49,423 nucleotides of DNA, from assembly GCA_015501075.1 (NCBI GenBank), contig JADNYJ010000256.1:1-49423 (forward strand). The letters are read 5' to 3'. This DNA comes from Gymnopilus junonius (taxonomy: Eukaryota > Basidiomycota > Agaricomycetes > Agaricales > Galerinaceae). A model generated the notes under the pieces. The model was given only the letters and a program-made list of their open reading frames with translations, had not been told where the DNA came from and did no database searches. The position numbers and the translations under genes were made by a program. The first letter of the stretch is position 1; every line of letters starts with the position of its first letter. Positions 11,680 to 22,104 of the stretch are shown one piece after another.

Positions 11680-12900
11680 CACATGAAGTGCTTTCCCTTT
11701 AAGGGGGTTCTTCTTTGGGGGCAGGTTCCTTCTGTTCTTTTCCCTTTCTGGGCAATCCCTAGACATGTGTCTGGGCTTCTTGCATTAGAAGCAAAGCCCT
11801 TTTCTCATGAGCTCACTTCTTTCTTCCTGGGTCATCACATTGACATCAATTTGATTGATGTCCATTGCATTTGGGTCATGATGGTTCATTCAGGGTGGTG
11901 GGGCATGGTAGTGGGGTTGTGAAGCCCCTCTGGTGATGTTCATCCACCATGTCCTTCATTTGTTCATTTGTTTGGTTCCTTTACCCAGGAGGTGTGCAAG
12001 ATTAGTGCAGTGGGTGTCAAATTCTACTGCCTTTTTCTGCCAGGCAGTGAGGGTCATGGGAAGGGTGTCTAATCCCATTATCTTCTCCTGAAGCCATGTG
12101 TACAGGGCCTTCATGTAGTAATCTATCAAGATGCTTTCATTCTGGACAGTGGGAATTTTAGCCATCCTGATGAGTTCATTGAACTTTGTGTTCAATTCAG
12201 CAGCTGAAGCATTTCCTTGCTTCAGGTGTTGGAGGTTGAAGAACCCTTGGTCCTTTGTCTCAGTTGGCAGGAAAGCTTTATTGAATTCTCCAATAAACTC
12301 TGCTGCAGTCCCATAGTTCTTTGTTGTGGTGCTGGTGGGTACTCTGGCAGCATCTACTGTAGGTTTCCAGTGTTCATCTCTCCAGGCCTTCTTCCAGGCC
12401 TTGGCTTCTCCTCCTTTGAGAAGTCCTAGTGTGAATATGATCTTCTTGGCATTGATGTTGTAAAGTTCACTGTTGACTTCTAGGTAGTCATCTATGTCCT
12501 GGATGAATGTTTTGACTTTTGAGTGGTCCCCAGAAAAGTACTGGGGGACTACTCCTAGTCCTTTGCCACTGGAGGTGGTGTCATTCATAGTGGGTTCAAG
12601 GGTGGGGTAGAATATGGGTTCAGGTTCGGGTTCAGTTCATTCAGGTTCAATTCATTCGGGTCCTAGTAGTCTTCTTAATAAAGAAGCAAAGTCAGGCCTA
12701 AGTGTTGCTGGCTCTTGGACAAGATTTCCAAAGAGCATGGATTGTTCAAGAGGATCTTCTTCTCCTTCTGGTGGAGTGTTGAATACATCAGATGCTCCTG
12801 AGTCAGAGGTTCAGTCTGGGTTCAGGTTGGAGGCTTCTTCATCACTAAAGGTAGCAGTGAATCTTCCTCTTCTGTGAGCTGTAGTGTCGGTGGGTAATGC
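11680..12900 (-). pseudogene. Gypsy-1 Gag with CCHC knuckle
   Basis: The uninterrupted core 12588-11956 has the helical capsid-like pattern of fungal Gypsy Gag (PQYFSGDHSKVKTFIQDIDD, then a retrotrans-gag-type block ending FDTHCTNLAHLL). An in-phase Pro/Ser-rich N-terminal extension reaches back to about 12,900. Downstream, about 11,815-11,770, lies a CCHC knuckle: C-F-stop-C-KKPRH-MSRDC, with TAA in the second position of the knuckle. Gag would coat the element's RNA and form the particle. The TAA and the stop after KQMNK separate it from Pol. Confidence 0.85.
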
Positions 12901-12942
12901 TTGCTAAGCAGAAAGCATTGATTGTGTGGTAGCTAGTTCTTT

Positions 12943-13441
12943 TGTTATGACTTTAATGATTGAACTTAATCTGGTGAGACTAAGTCAAGCATAGTGGTCA
13001 TAGAGGTCATTTGATGAAGTCTGCTAAGGTATTGTCTTTGATAGAAGATTGCCTTAGTGGTTCAAGTTCACTCTGGTAATTACTAGAGATGATATTCTCA
13101 AGAACTAGCTAAAGAACATGGCTAGTAAACTACAGTTTATATAGACTTTGAGCCTAAGTAATAAATAGCTAAAACACAGATGAAACTAGGGGAGGAATAG
13201 GGATGATCATCAGAGTAAGGGATGATCATCATAAAAGAAAGATTGTTCACATAAATGAGGTTTCAAGAAAAGATGAAGGAAAGAAATGATCATCAAGGTA
13301 AGGCAGTGTCAGGGATGATGATCATGAATGGAAATGTTGTCTGCATAAGGAAAGAAAGGAAAAGAAAGGAGAAATAGAAGAGATGGTGGTCCAGTCACCA
13401 GTCAAGTCTAGATAAGATAAGATAAAAGGAAAATCATAACA
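12943..13441 (-). repeat. Gypsy-1 5' LTR
   Basis: It is the right-hand copy of the 499-bp repeat, ends in CATAACA and is followed by the duplication CACTG (13442-13446). Confidence 0.93.
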
Positions 13442-15005
13442 CACTGAATTGTGGTGGATAGGGATGAAATGTCAGATTGGGTTGAGGTGGTAGTATTAGT
13501 AGAGGATGCTGCAGAGATTGGTCCAGTATCAGTAGCACTCAATGTAGTAATACTGGCATTGCTGCCTGAGTTGTCATATTCAAAGCAGGTTCATAGGCCT
13601 CATCAGGGATGGCAAGAGGGTTCAATGGCCAGATTCCTGACTTTGCAAATGCTGAAATAATTGTAGTTGACTTGAAGGCCTTTTGATGTGCAGTATGGTA
13701 GTGCCTGAGGAAGTTGTATTTGGTGACAGGAATGCCATTGTGAGTGAGGCAAACCACAAGAGATTTCCAATGGCTTGACAATGGACTGAAGACACCCACA
13801 TCACAGGGCTGAAGTGCATGAGTTGTATGGGAAGGCAAACAGACAATGATGATCTGATTCTGAGAGGTGAAATGGCAGAACTTGAATGTGCAGTAGGAAT
13901 TGTGCCCATCTAGAATCAAAAGATAATAGCCATTGGACTTATTCCTTGCTTGGGACATTGGGTGGAAATCCTTTTCAATCCACAAATTTCTGAGCTCTTG
14001 GTCAGTCCAACTGTTTTCAGATATAGAAATGCTGTATTGAAAAAAATGTGCATATTGTATATGCATTTAAAAAATTACAATTACCTGGCATTGCATGGGT
14101 TGTCCTTCCCCCATCCTAGAACATGCCACTTTCCTTGGAATATAACTGATGGTGGCAATGCTGAGCCATCAGCACAAACTGTTTCAATAATCATGACCAT
14201 CTCCTGGTTGCCATTTTCAACTTGCTGTATGTTCTTCTGATTCCTGTCAACAATGGCTGATACACTCTTTCCTACCCCCAACTGAATTCCCTTCTCATTG
14301 GCATTGTAGATGTTTTCAAGTGGGATTTGGTACTCCTGGATAAGATCACCATCAATCAATGATGTCATTCAGGGTCAGTGCTTGCCAACTCAACATACAT
14401 CAATTAAATCCTTCACCATCTTGAAAAAGTCAGTGACAACTGCACAATTGAGAGACCAAGCACAATATTCTTTGAGGGCTGAAGTCTTCTTTATCTTCAA
14501 CTCTGGGTGTCTTTCCATGAATTTACAGGGCCAGTTTGCATCAACTTTGGCACCTGCAATCAACTACCAGTATGTGATATAAATAAGTATGATTAGTGCA
14601 GGTATTTGATCAAAGATAACTTTTTCTTACAGAAGCATGCTCACCAAGCATGTTGAGAGTGACAGGAAGACCATGACAACCCAAAGTCTTTGTCCAGTCA
14701 GCCAGGACATCCTCCTCAGCATCAGAGAGTTTGTACTCATGAGCATGAGCATCCTTCTGAGACTGTGCACCATTGAGATAATCTTGCAAAGTGGTCCACT
14801 TGACATTGTAAAGGGTGCAAATTTTGCAGATAGAAAGGGGTTTGCCATTTTCATCAACATAGAACTCCTGTATGGCCATCATGGCAAGCCTAAAACATGC
14901 ATCATTGTCCAAAGCAGCATGATCAATAGGAGAGTCTGGGTGAGAGCTAGGGTTTTCAGACATGGTATTCAATGTGTCTATCATGTAGTCAACATGGATC
15001 TTCAT
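13442..15005 (-). pseudogene. pogo-type DDD transposase, four exons, split by Gypsy-1
   Basis: Cut-and-paste transposase. Exons by eye: 1 from 14963 (MSENPSS; in-frame ATG also at 15005) to 14631; 2, 14563-14399; 3, 14335-14085; 4 from 14031. Introns of 67, 63 and 53 nt have GT-AG borders. Exon 1 carries a psq-like and a CENP-B-like helix-turn-helix region that bind the element's ends. The catalytic triad is visible: IYNANEKGIQLG (first D replaced by N or shifted by one codon), LLILDGHNS (second D) and SHTTHALQPCDVGVF (third D). Exon 4 shifts frame near 13,550 and runs into the CACTG site of Gypsy-1; the tail is at 7,440-8,139. The first catalytic position reads NAN-E rather than the usual NADE, so even before the Gypsy insertion the enzyme was probably inactive. 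Confidence 0.85.
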
Positions 15006-15396
15006 TTATACTGGCATTGGCCTTGAAATTCAGTACAAAGAAAGCTCAGAGATTTCATGGCAAATTTGCTGGATTTATGCATCATCAGCCACCTCACCAG
15101 TGAGCATTGCTTTGCATTTTTGGCTCAGATTTACATTATTACACATAAATGGATGTCAAATAATAGATTTCCACATGTTATAGTGCCACTGGTTTCACTG
15201 ATCTCAACATCCTCTTTCAATTGCACAATGGTACTATTTATGTACCTCTGGCTTTGCCTGGCTTTGACAGCTCAAAAAAATCACAAAAAATGGTTGATCA
15301 TCTAATTTTGATGTGGCAATCTCTATATTTTGCAATATAAGTGATGGGAATTCTGCATTGCCTTGCTGTCAAACAGGGTATGGTGTTCTTCTCAGC
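15006..15396. other. Upstream region of the pogo transposase, no gene
   Basis: AT-rich, CpG-poor sequence between the transposase start and the TA duplication of the mariner element (15397-15398). It should hold the pogo element's promoter and terminal repeat, but I could not identify the repeat by matching to the other side. Confidence 0.4.
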
Positions 15397-15398
15397 TA

Positions 15399-15434
15399 TG
15401 GTGCCGAAGGCCTAAAGGCCGCTATTTTTGTGCA
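15399..15434 (+). repeat. Left terminal inverted repeat of the mariner/IS630 element
   Basis: 36 bp beginning TGGTGCCGAAGGCCTAAAGG; partner at 18444-18479 with two mismatches. Confidence 0.93.
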
Positions 15435-15602
15435 GCGGCCAAATCAGCTGGAGAAAAAATTTGAAATTTAACCTTGTGCAACAGCCAATTTCATCATAGT
15501 TTTTGATCATAAATGTACATGGATATTTGATTTTTTTGGGTAATTATTGCATGGAAAGTGAGCAATTGGATATTACATTGCACATCCTCGAGCTATTACA
15601 CT

Positions 15603-18261
15603 ATGGCCCATCCAAAGAAATGGCACATTCACTCTGCTGCTCATGCCCGAGCTGCCAAAAAAGTCCATCCAGGATCTTCATTACCCCTTTCGATGACCGA
15701 TGACGAAATTAACATAAAAATTCTTGGCGACATGGCATCGGATGAGATCGGAATACTGTCTGACAGGGAAGAAACACGATGGAATGGTGGCATCGAGAAT
15801 ATCACCACGGACAGCAGTGACTTCTCATGGGAGGAGCTGTCAACAGATGAAGAACTCGATTCATCTGATGATGAAGGACATACTGGTTTGGATGACAAGA
15901 ATATGATGGAGAGAGATGCACTGCCGACCGTAAACACAGTCTTGATGAAGCAGCACACAAGCCGTGAATGGAAGAAGGCAGAGAGTAATCGAAGTTTGGG
16001 TTACACTGGCAATTCTGCATGTACGCAAAGGAGGAAGGAGAAGATGGCGAGAGATAAGGAGGCAGAGGACGAAAAGCTTCGAAAAATGTCAGTTCAGTTG
16101 CTTTATTTTGCTTGAACATGTTTCTTACCTTCGGAAAGCCAAGGAGCAAAGATGATGAGGAACTTTTTGGCTCCCAAACCAAAGAAAACTGCACCACTGG
16201 CAGCCACTGAACCCCCAGTGGAACAGACACCTGGAAAGGATTCCACTGCATCAGCCACAGAAACCGAGTCCCAGATTGAAGAGATCTTCACTGGATACCT
16301 TTCAGATGAGATCATTGAGATTGAAGATGAAGAGACCTTCAGTGAGGATGAGGTGTCAGAGAATCAGCGTGCAGAAAGGTCTCTGGAATCAGACTCACCC
16401 CTCCCTGAATTCCGTGTTCGACCTCCTCCTCCTCCAAAACAACGTCGCCTCAATGTTTCATATCATGAGGCTTGAAAGTGTGCACGAAAGGAATGCTTCG
16501 AGCTTCTTCAGTGTGGCCTGTTTGACATCAAGAAGGTGATTGGGTCGAAGAAGACAAAGTTTGAAGCAGGTCGAGAAGGTTTGCAAGCACGACGGACACG
16601 AGCAATTCAAAGTTACCTCATGATGGTTGTCAAGAATGGTCAGAAGGGCATTGAAGCTTCTGAGATCGCAGCGGAATCCGCGGGTTTCTCACCAAAATGG
16701 GGCGGCCGGATGGTCAGAGAATGGGTTCGCAAATGGTTAAGCACACGTACCCTTCCGGAATCTTCCGTGGCTGACATATCAAATCATTTTCATTGCTTGA
16801 AGATCCTGTTATCCGTGCAGAGCTCCGTTCTTAGTTCATTCAAACAAGTGGGCGATGAATCCTGCGAAATTGGTCGAGTTCAGCAAACAAACCATGATCC
16901 CAGAAGCAGCGAAGAAATACCTTCAACACGTTGTCGAAGACGAAATGCCCCGTGGTCTGAAACAATATATCGAACTCGAACTCCTCCCTCGCATGCAACA
17001 GAAAGTTGTCAAGGGTGTCTCCCTTGAGACTGCAAGGCAATTCCTTCGAAAGGAAGGTTTCCGTTACCTTGAACACAAAAAGGCACTGTATTTCGATGGT
17101 CATGAGCATCCAGATGTTGTCGAGTATCGCCAAAACGAATTCATACCTGAGATGGACCGTCATCGACATCGTTTGGTTGAATACAACCCGATAACCTGGA
17201 TGAAGAACTTATCAAAAAGGTCGATAATTATGTTGAACGCCGTTTAGTCCTTGTTCCACAAGACGAGATGACAGCCCAGGCGCACAAGGACAGAAACGAA
17301 GCTGGGTGTTTGAAGGTGAGCAGCCATTAAAGAAGAAGGGGGCTGGCCATGGAATTCATCAATCCGATGTCATCTGTGCGACTGTTGGGTGGTTGAAAGA
17401 GGCAAGTCAATCCCTTGAATATGGGAAGAATTACGAAGGGTATTGGAATGGGGAGCTTTTCGTGAAACAGGTGAGAGAATTACCTCATGACATCATGACG
17501 TTTGACAGATGGTTTCATCTTCAGATTCGCGATAAGATCGTACCAGCATTTGAGCAGCACATGGGCCAGGGTACCAGGCTTTATTCATGGTGGATAATTC
17601 ACAAGGCCATTGCACCTTCGCCGAGGATGCTCTGATGGCATCTCGCATGAACTTACGACCAGGCGGAAAGCAAGCGTGCTTGCGTGATGGATGGTATGTG
17701 GATGAAAACAGCACGAAAGTCATCCAACCCATGAATTTCCCCCGTGATCACCCTGAATTTCCGGACCAACCAAAAGGCATGAAGCAGATTCTGCTCGAGC
17801 GAGGGCTGTGGGACTCAAAGCTCAAAATGCAATGCAAAAAGTGTGCTCATGGCGCGACTTCATGCTGTGCCAAACGGATTATTGAGCTCCAGCCGGATTT
17901 CAAAGGTCAGAAGTCTCTTGTTCAGGAAGTTATCGAGGCAGCAGGACACCTCTGCATCATTCTTCCGAAGTTCCACTGTGAACTTAACTTCATTGAATAT
18001 TTTTGGGGAGCTGTCAAGCGCTATCTTCGAGAGCACTGTGATTATACATTCGAGACACTCAAGACAAATTTGCCCATTGCAATGGCATCCATCAACAAGA
18101 TGCTCATTCGCAAGTGGCAAAACCATATGATGCGTTGGATGGATGCTTACAGAGATGGTCTCAATGCCAAAGATGCTCAACTTCGTGTCAAAACTTTCAG
18201 TAAGAAAAAATACACTTCACACCGACGTATCCCAGAGTGCATTGCAATGGCTTTTGATTAG
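15603..18261 (+). pseudogene. DDE transposase of the mariner/IS630 element, lightly broken
   Basis: The start is MAHPKKWHIHSAAHARAAKK (15603). An acidic N-terminal region follows, then a 51-nt intron (16088-16138, GTCAGT...AAG), a second acidic block, a helix-turn-helix region (to about 16,800), and the catalytic core: KKALYFDGHEHPD (first D), FMVDNSQGH (second D), LPKFHCELNFIEYFWGAVKR (E). Between the second D and E sits a Cys-rich insertion, CKKCAHGATSCC (about 17840-17870), typical of a family common in mushrooms and probably zinc-binding. A possible 54-nt intron lies at 17471-17524. Damage: TGA at 16473-16475, frameshifts near 16,800-16,850, near 17,225 and near 17,570 (one lost C in a C-run). 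The 3' half (17587-18261) is open to the TAG. Recently dead or trans-mobilised copy. Confidence 0.9.
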
Positions 18262-18443
18262 ATTAGATCATTATGTAATACATATTATATGAACCTGGCC
18301 AATTTCATCTGATCCTCAGAAAATAACTCCGTCAGTTTTGATCCAATTGAAAATTGGCTTGGACATTTTGTTCAGATTGTCAAATGCTGCATTTTTACCA
18401 AGTGAATAAGAAATCCGGGTATTTTTCATTATGTCATTTTGGT

Positions 18444-18479
18444 TGCACAAAAGTAGCGGCCTTTAGGCCTTTGGCACCA
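18444..18479 (-). repeat. Right terminal inverted repeat of the mariner/IS630 element
   Basis: Reverse complement begins TGGTGCCAAAGGCCTAAAGG and matches 15399-15434 with two mismatches; followed by TA. Confidence 0.93.
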
Positions 18480-18481
18480 TA

Positions 18482-18999
18482 TACTTCCTTGTGTTCTGAA
18501 CCACATAGTGGAAAAATCAGACCATTTTCTTACATAGAGAGTATGTATGCATAGCTAACTGTATGACCAGCTCAAAGAAGGCACCCATGCTGCCTCAGAA
18601 CAAGTGCTTACACACTTGAATCACAGCTGGACATGTGCTGATAAGGTGAGGAAGATGAGGCAGGCATGAGATTGCTTAGAAATCATAGCATCCATGGCAC
18701 ACACACCTCTTTCCCAAGGCATTTCTCTTATGTCAAGCTATAATTCAAGCTTCTACATTGGTATATATGTTGGAGGGGTTGACTACTTGCTTTTCAAGCA
18801 AAAAAATTGGTATCATTTGCTATAGATCTCACAGAATAGTGAGAATGGTTAGTTACCAGGGGTGGACAGCTTCTGTGTCACATGCAGTAGCTATTTAGTT
18901 GCTTGTCATGATTTGTGCTCTATGCTTAGATGCTAAATATACTTCTTTTTTGAATTCTTATTTGCCTTATGAGTAATTGAAGCAACCAAAAGAAGGAAG
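18482..18999. other. No recognisable gene
   Basis: CpG-poor sequence between the mariner element and the non-LTR ORF1 relic. It is the direct continuation of 15,006-15,396 before mariner inserted. No domain is seen. Confidence 0.4.
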
Positions 19000-20713
19000 G
19001 AGTACTACTCATGGTTGTGTTTCTGCTGGGGTGTCTATCCAACTATTGTGATGTTCTTTCTGTGGTGGTGGTGGTCAGTAGAGGTCATCTCTCATTCTGT
19101 ACTGCTGCCTCCTATGTCATTGTTCTTCTCTTTCTAATCCTTGGCATTGTCAGTTGAGCTCATATCTCTGGTTGTTGAAGTTTCCAGTCCACCTTCCTGA
19201 TGTTGTGTTGTTCTCTAGGTCATCATCTTTTCTCTTCCAGGTCCATTTGGTATTGAGAGCAGGGTAGTAGATGAAATGGTTTTCTGGGTGCTTATCTTGC
19301 AGCCTAGTGTGTTATTCCAAGTAGATGGGGCATTTCCTGCTCCATGCAGCATGTTGAACATCTTTCCATCATGCTCTTCTGTAGCTTGTGCATGAATGTT
19401 CATTGCAGTCCTTGTTGCATTGTCCAGTGAGGTGGTGCCTCAAACAGCAGTTTGCACAAACTTTTTCCTCCATGCAGTCTGAGGCTTTGTGGTTGGCATT
19501 CATAATTTGGCACTTATAGCATCTTCTGGGTTCTTCTTCAAGTTTCCTCACTTTGTACCTGCTACCTTCAATGATTAGTCTGTCTTTTATTATAATGTTA
19601 GCCACTTCTCTGTCTCTCATCATGAAGATTGCATGTGCAAATGTCTGTCATGGGTTCCAGCTTTTCACTGGATCTTGCATCCATCTAATTTGCTCTATCA
19701 CACCTCTTCATAGTCTGCTATACTCCTCAATCTTCCTTACTTAGTTACTCAAGGTGTTCTGGAGGCTGGTTGAAATAAACTCAATTATCAATGAGTATTG
19801 TCTATCTTTGATGTTTGCTGGCCTGAATTTGTCCTCAAAAGCTTTCCTTGCATCTTCCCTGCTAAGCCATTCTACCCCCTTCTTATTTGACATCTTGAGA
19901 ATCACCCCTCCATTCTTCAGAGTTCTTGTGGCAATGAATTTTGTGTCTTTGGGCTTGTATTCTGATGTCACCTTGGGTTCATCCTATCTTGCATTGCTGA
20001 AATGGTAAACCATGTCTGGTAGGGCATTCCATGCAAGGTTTGCCTTCTCTACTATTTCCATTGGGGTCAGATTTGTGACCACACTTTCCATTCCAGGGAC
20101 CATGTCCATCAAGATCTGCCAGTTTCTCTTACTTTCTCTCAAGAGTACCTCAGCTTGTAAATTGTCATCCTTGATGCTGCCATTTGCCATCATTCTCAGT
20201 ACATTGGCATACATTGGGTTCCTGAGTACATTGGCCTCCTATTGTATTGTAGCCTGTAGAACCTCTGTTGGTAACATGTAGTATGGGGATTTTTGCACTG
20301 CTATCTCCTTGGTTATAGCCTTTGTGCCATCCTCTAGTATCCTGCTGATGTCTTTATTTAGGGTGTCTGCCAATTTGTCAAATGTAGTCAGTGCATGTGT
20401 GGTCACCATAGCCATCACTTCTTCCATCAGGAGGTTGTTGAGACTAATTGCCATAGCCCTCATTGTATTGATCCAGTCATTGTGTGAGAGTAGTCATTTA
20501 TCTATAGTTGCCCAGAGTAATGCTGTTGAAAGAGTCAATATGGTGAAATGTTCACCTTATGGTACTAGTTCTTTCTCATATAAGAACTTCTTTGTGGTTT
20601 CTTTGTCCTTGATCCTCAATCTCAAATCTTTTAGTATGTCACCTTTTGTGGATTCAGAGATGCTGGTGCTGGGTCTGGCACTTGCCCTCATGACATGTAC
20701 ATTCAATCTCTGA
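19000..20713 (-). pseudogene. Non-LTR retrotransposon (LINE) ORF1/Gag-like relic
   Basis: Pieces in the same order on the minus strand: 20713-20239 (long amphipathic helices), 20214-19984, 19971-19741 (TLKNGGVILKMSNKKGVEWL, a pattern found in fungal LINE ORF1 proteins), 19623-19369 with two zinc knuckles, CYKCQIMNANHKASDC (C-x2-C-x6-H-x4-C) and CANCCLRHHLTGQC (C-x2-C-x4-H-x4-C), and then a shifted frame with HAAWSRKCPIY, the usual third Cys/His block. Such proteins bind the element's RNA. The ORF2 with endonuclease and reverse transcriptase, expected next (below 19,200), is missing. Several stops. An alternative is a Copia-like Gag, but the three-knuckle layout favours a LINE. Confidence 0.65.
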
Positions 20714-21039
20714 ATCATTACTTCTGAGATGTGCATACATCAGTTTGCAAATACTTATGGGTGAGCATCTCTTGATCTTGATAAGATCAATCAAAGATTG
20801 TAATTCAAAGATCATCTAGATAAAATCTAGAACCCACAATGCCATTGTACAACCCAATGATCTGGCTGTAGAGATTGGGGAACCCCAGGGAAACCTCCTG
20901 CTCTTGTGATGGCATATGTTTGTCAGACATATTTGTATGTTTCTATTGTTTCTATTATTGCTATCACATTATCATAGAAACAATTGTTAGAGAGTTTACA
21001 GTTTTAATATGTGAATAGCCACTGATGAGTCTATAAAGA
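20714..21039. other. No recognisable gene
   Basis: AT-rich sequence between the LINE relic and the inverted-repeat structure. It contains a short palindrome GATCTTGATAAGATC near 20,772. Nothing else is supported. Confidence 0.35.
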
Positions 21040-21800
21040 CAAACATCAGGGAAAAGGGTTTGGCTTTACAGATTTACAAAGCTATTCTTTCCTGTAACTC
21101 AATTTTTAAAGATATATAAAGCTATACAGAGGCTTTATATTGCTTTAGTGGGGAATAGCAGGGGTACAGCATACCCCCAGGGGTCATGGGTAAGGGTACA
21201 TAAGGATAAGGGTAAGGGTCTGAAATATCATACCCTTGACCCTTGAGCAGACCCTTGCCCAAATAGGTTGATTTTATTAAATAGAACATGTATCATGTAG
21301 AATGAGGTTCAGATTCAGAAAAAAAAGTGCAAAACATTTACACTCTTCAGTATTTCATTCATTTGAGCAATGTCAGTCAAGATTGAACAAATATTAGACT
21401 ATAGTCACTTGATTTTCTATCAAATGAATGCTCAACCTATGTATGGAATTATATTAGCTTGTAATAGGGCCTCATTTGTATTATTTATTCTTGAAATCTT
21501 AAGTTATTGTATACCAATTACTACATATACCCCTACCAAACCCCTACCCCTACCCTTCCATACCCTTGACTGAATGACCCTTGGGTACAGGGGTAGGGGT
21601 TTTGGAGGGTAAGGGTAAGGGTCTTCACCTGGATACCCAGGGTTACCCCTGCCATTCCCTATGCTTTAGGGATCTCACAAAGCTCCCAAAGCATAGCCAA
21701 AGCAACACAAAGCCTCTGTGTAACTCTAGAAAGCTTGCAAACAACCAAGTGGCTTGTGTTGCTGTAAAGCCAAAACCCTTTTTTCTGATTGAAACAGCTC
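21040..21800. repeat. Inverted-repeat (foldback) structure around the hAT-like MITE
   Basis: The left arm contains AGGGTTTGGCTTTACAG (about 21,054-21,071) and CAGAGGCTTTATATTGCTTT (about 21,127-21,146). The right arm, reverse-complemented, has AGGGTTTTGGCTTTACAG and CAGAGGCTTTGTGTTGCTTT in the same order (about 21,662-21,785). The arms therefore pair around the MITE at 21149-21661. This looks like an older foldback element whose centre was the target of the MITE. Confidence 0.6.
21149..21661. mobile_element. hAT-like MITE, 513 bp, with 8-bp target duplication
   Basis: Ends are TGGGGAATAGCAGGGGTA and, from the right, TAGGGAATGGCAGGGGTA (18 bp, two mismatches). TGCTTTAG lies outside both ends (21141-21148 and 21662-21669), an 8-bp duplication as made by hAT transposases. 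Next to each end are repeated GGGTAAGGGT units, as for hAT subterminal binding repeats. The run at 21592-21625 has six G-tracts of three or four and could form a G-quadruplex. There is no transposase, so it depends on one elsewhere. Confidence 0.8.
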
Positions 21801-22081
21801 AGTGGGATATTCCCCCAACTGTTTGGGATCATACACCTTACACCCCTTAGTATGACTTGATCACTCATCACCTTCAGCAATTCACTCCACCTCCCTAAAT
21901 GGAATTCATCCCCCAAGTTCCCATTTGTCCAGTATAGCCCCCTGGCTTTCAGTTGCAGTACAACCACCACCACCTTAACCCTAGTAAGCTCAGAGGACTT
22001 ATAGAGAGAAACAGAATTTGTGCTGAAATTTAGAATAGAGAAAAAAGTTCGGATGTAGCATTATATTCTGGGTTATGATGG
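21801..22081. other. Former 3' flank of the HNH gene
   Basis: Before Gypsy-2 inserted, this sequence followed the stop of the HNH gene on the minus strand (TAG at 22084-22082). A 104-codon open frame (21973-21659, minus) crosses the edge of the MITE and has no known domain, so I do not call it a gene. Confidence 0.5.
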
Positions 22082-22099
22082 CTAAGAAAAAGTCACATC

Positions 22100-22104
22100 C
22101 CTCC
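22100..22104. repeat. Target-site duplication of Gypsy-2 (CCTCC), left copy
   Basis: CCTCC directly precedes the left LTR. The same bases follow the right LTR at 31227-31231. Confidence 0.93.

Larger units (their letters stand above)
8140..13441 (-). mobile_element. Gypsy-1: complete LTR retrotransposon without integrase
   Basis: Two 499-bp direct repeats (8140-8638 and 12943-13441), beginning TGTTATGAC and ending CATAACA (CATAATA in the left copy), flank gag and pol sequence read on the minus strand, with a 5-bp duplication CACTG outside. A purine tract on the minus strand (8652-8641, AGAAGGGGGGTA) precedes the 3' LTR as expected. No primer site starting with TGG is evident after the 5' LTR. 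Order in the element: Gag, zinc knuckle, protease, reverse transcriptase, RNase H, then a proline-rich segment and a double zinc knuckle. No integrase is present. The coding parts hold several stops, so the copy is non-autonomous. It landed in the last exon of a pogo-type transposase. Confidence 0.93.
15399..18479 (+). mobile_element. mariner/IS630-type transposon with TA target duplication
   Basis: The left end TGGTGCCGAAGGCCTAAAGG... and the reverse complement of the right end TGGTGCCAAAGGCCTAAAGG... form 36-bp inverted repeats (15399-15434 and 18444-18479) with two mismatches. TA lies directly outside both ends (15397-15398, 18480-18481), the mark of the Tc1/mariner-IS630 group. The element is visibly richer in CpG than the sequence it interrupts, so it probably arrived after that sequence had lost its CpGs, or from another genomic background. 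The GGCCTAAAGGCC core in each repeat can itself fold. Confidence 0.92.

Noticed and set aside
21170..21625. Telomere-like array (GGGTAAGGGTAAGGG)
   Set aside because: The unit is TAAGGG in short, imperfect runs on both strands, not (TTAGGG)n, and it is confined to the ends of a MITE with its own target duplication. hAT subterminal repeats explain it better.
21659..21973. 104-codon minus-strand gene beside the MITE
   Set aside because: The frame runs across the MITE edge and through the inverted-repeat arm; it is created by the junction and has no domain.
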